From contig JBAKBP010006553.1 of assembly GCA_037953745.1 (NCBI GenBank), positions 45,127-109,126 of the forward strand: 64,000 bases of DNA, written 5' to 3'. The notes below the pieces were generated by a model that searched no databases, had not been told where the DNA came from, and saw only the letters and a list, made by a program, of their open reading frames with translations. This DNA comes from Lithodes maja (lineage: Eukaryota > Arthropoda > Malacostraca > Decapoda > Lithodidae). Made by a program: the position numbers and the translations under genes. Positions 40,201 to 43,200 of this stretch are shown here, piece by piece (within the stretch, counting starts at the first letter, position 1; each line of letters starts with the position of its first letter).

Positions 40201-43200
40201 TTGAGCTTGTAACTGGGAGTAAATGCTAAGTGGTACCCCACTTGACTCGGGTTCATTCCCTGGTTGGTGTACCCGAAGGTTTATTGACCTACGGGAATGA
40301 CTCTCCATACACTAAGCTGTACTGGCGGACAGTAGAGTTGCGGTAGACCAGTGTCACATGTATACATGTATATGGTAGCACTTAATCAGCATGGGTGAGC
40401 TGATTACACTGGTTGCAGACAGCACTCACAACCATGGCCACTCCAACAGTACAATAACATTCAATATACACTACACACATTACACACAAGGATAGCTGGT
40501 GCATTAGGCATAAATCCCTGACATTCACCTGACCTGACCTAACGGGGAAAGTGACATCTGAGGGAGGTTAATGTAACCTGTATTGCCCTCTTCCTCCCTC
40601 ATGGTTGTGCCAATATAATGATGTTCAGTAATTAATGGGAATCCAATTAAACTGATGAGGGAGATTAATTGAGTTATTGTGGCGCCTGATAGTGAAGGAT
40701 GGTTCACGTTGAGTTAAACTATGTCACTAGGCTCCTATATAGCCGGGGGCTGACCTAGTTTCTTCACGCTGTTTATTCAATCATCCAATCAATTAATTAA
40801 TTGGGTCCTTTTCTTTGATGGCGGGCAACAACACTCGCCCTCCGATTTCAACCTCGGGAGTCCTCTCCGGATGAGGATACAGGCTTCAAATACTTTAATC
40901 ACAAGCAACACTCGACATGATCAATTGATTTCCCTCAGCTATGAATCCCGTTGTCTTATCCTAGATATCCTTCACCACATACATAAAATCACTTTCACAG
41001 AGTCGACACTAGTTTATTAAATGTGGTCATGCCGGTGATAGCCCATGATCCTTATAGACATTTGTTACTTTAAAAGTTGGTGTATCCCTCCTTTGCACTT
41101 TTCATGTGTTAAGTGTAAGTGTGTCACATCCATATAGCAGAACAAGGAGCACCAGCGTCTTGAAGATCTGTTACTTTGACATTTTAAATACATATCGATA
41201 GCAACCTATGATTTTGTATACTTCATATGCTACGTCAAGGTGATGATTTAGGTTGTGTACTGATCACTGCTGATTCTCAAGATAAGTGACTGTGTCCAAA
41301 ACAAGTATGTGCTCAACACAAAACATGGACCAGGGCCATCAGATATACCAAAAGCGCCAAGTGTCTTGTTGTCTTTTAGTCTCTATGTTAACTGAGGGGT
41401 GTTGGTTTTTAACAAATAAGATATCTGGAACAGATGGCTGGTCCTTCATTGTCTGACAATGTCTGTCGGAAGGAACAGTCAAGTACATTTATTGAAAGTA
41501 CTTTACTACTTAACTCATGCGCTGTGACATTCTTATTTCCCACAACCTCAAATAAAAATTGACCCCCAACCCCCACAAACGCAAACAAATATCATCAAAT
41601 TGTTAAGAAATAGGTCAATATATGTGTTGCATTACAGTTTTCCTCAATTCGTCATGGTTATCGAATAATAGTAGTTGTACGATGTGAAAATGGGTTCAAT
41701 TCCATGGACGGCAACCCCTCCCCAGGCCCAGCTGGAGAGGAGGAAAAGGTGGGAAGAGGGACAGGGGAGGAGAGTCTGGATCAAGCTTTAAAAAATACCA
41801 CCAACACACCTCTTCGAAGGCCGGTTCCTCCTAAATTACAGGCTTGCTATCGCTCACCACAAATTAATTGACACCTAAATGGCATGAGAGGTCTTAAATT
41901 TGACAGAAATGGGGCGAAAGATCTTAAAATCGCCACACTAATAGGGCTAACATCTTAAAATCTCAAAACAAATGGGGCTAAACATGAGGGAGAAGAAGGT
42001 GCATAAAAATACTCCTAAGGGAAAATCACCTCTTGAAGGACATTCTCCTCTTCACTGCTAGACCACATACACTTAGGAAGTTGTTGAGGTGGTCTGCGGG
42101 CCTCTCTGTGCCTGCTGGAGATGCCTGAATGGCCTGGTCTACGGAGGCCGGAGGGTCTTCAACATGTTCTTCTTCACATGATGTTCTCTCCATGGCTGCT
42201 CAATATGCTCTCAGCCTAGGCATGATCTACAGTTTCAGGTTTAGAGATATCAAATGGTCAGGTATGCTGGCCGAATAATGAAACTCAACTCCAGCCACAA
42301 ACTTTGTACTGCAAATTTGCAAATCTTGTTCATATTATGCTCTTCAAAGTTCGCCGTTTAGAGATCTTGAAAATATATTGCGCTTACAAGTTACTCCCTT
42401 TTTCTTTATTGCTAGGTTGTATCAGCGAGGTAGAGATCTCCGGCCGCCCCCTCCCCCTACCCCCCTCGGTAAATCAGACGAAGGGGGGTCGGGTGGAGAG
42501 GAGTGTGGGGGCGAGAGGTGGGTGTGATGCCCCCCCTGCCTGTACCAACATCACCTGCCCCCCACACCTCACCTGTGTTGATACCTGGAGGTCTCACTAC
42601 TGCGGGTATGTTCATTATTTCACTTGAATTTTTCCTTACTCAACAAAAGAAAGATCTATTAGCCAACATTTAATTTCACAATTTTCCTTATTGAATAAAA
42701 TATACAGAGTAGCTAGTAAGTTGCTGAAAGCAGTGCAAAAGCGGCATGTATGTGGAGAATGAGCAGAGCGAGTTCTTTCATCTGAATATTGGGTTAAAGC
42801 AAGGGTGCATGATGTCTCCATGGTTGGTCAATATCTCTATGGATGGGGTCATGAAATAAATTCAAGGAAGAGCAGTGAATGTTGGTGTACCCCTGATAAA
42901 GGAAGGAAATGAGTGGAAGTTGCCTGTACTGCTGTTCGCTGATGATACAGTTCTGATAAGTGATAATGAGTGGGGTTACAGGGTCTGGTTAATATGTTTG
43001 GAACCATATGTGAGAAAAGGAAGCTGAAGGTAAATGCAGGTTAGAGTAAGGTTATGGCTTTGAAAGGGGTGCAGTAACAGAGTGTGAGGTGAGGTTGAAT
43101 GATCAGGTTATGGAAATTGACTTCATTTAAGTATTTGGGTAGTGTGATGAGTAAAGATGGGAGTATGGAGGATCAAGAGGGTACAACAGGGGAAGAGGGT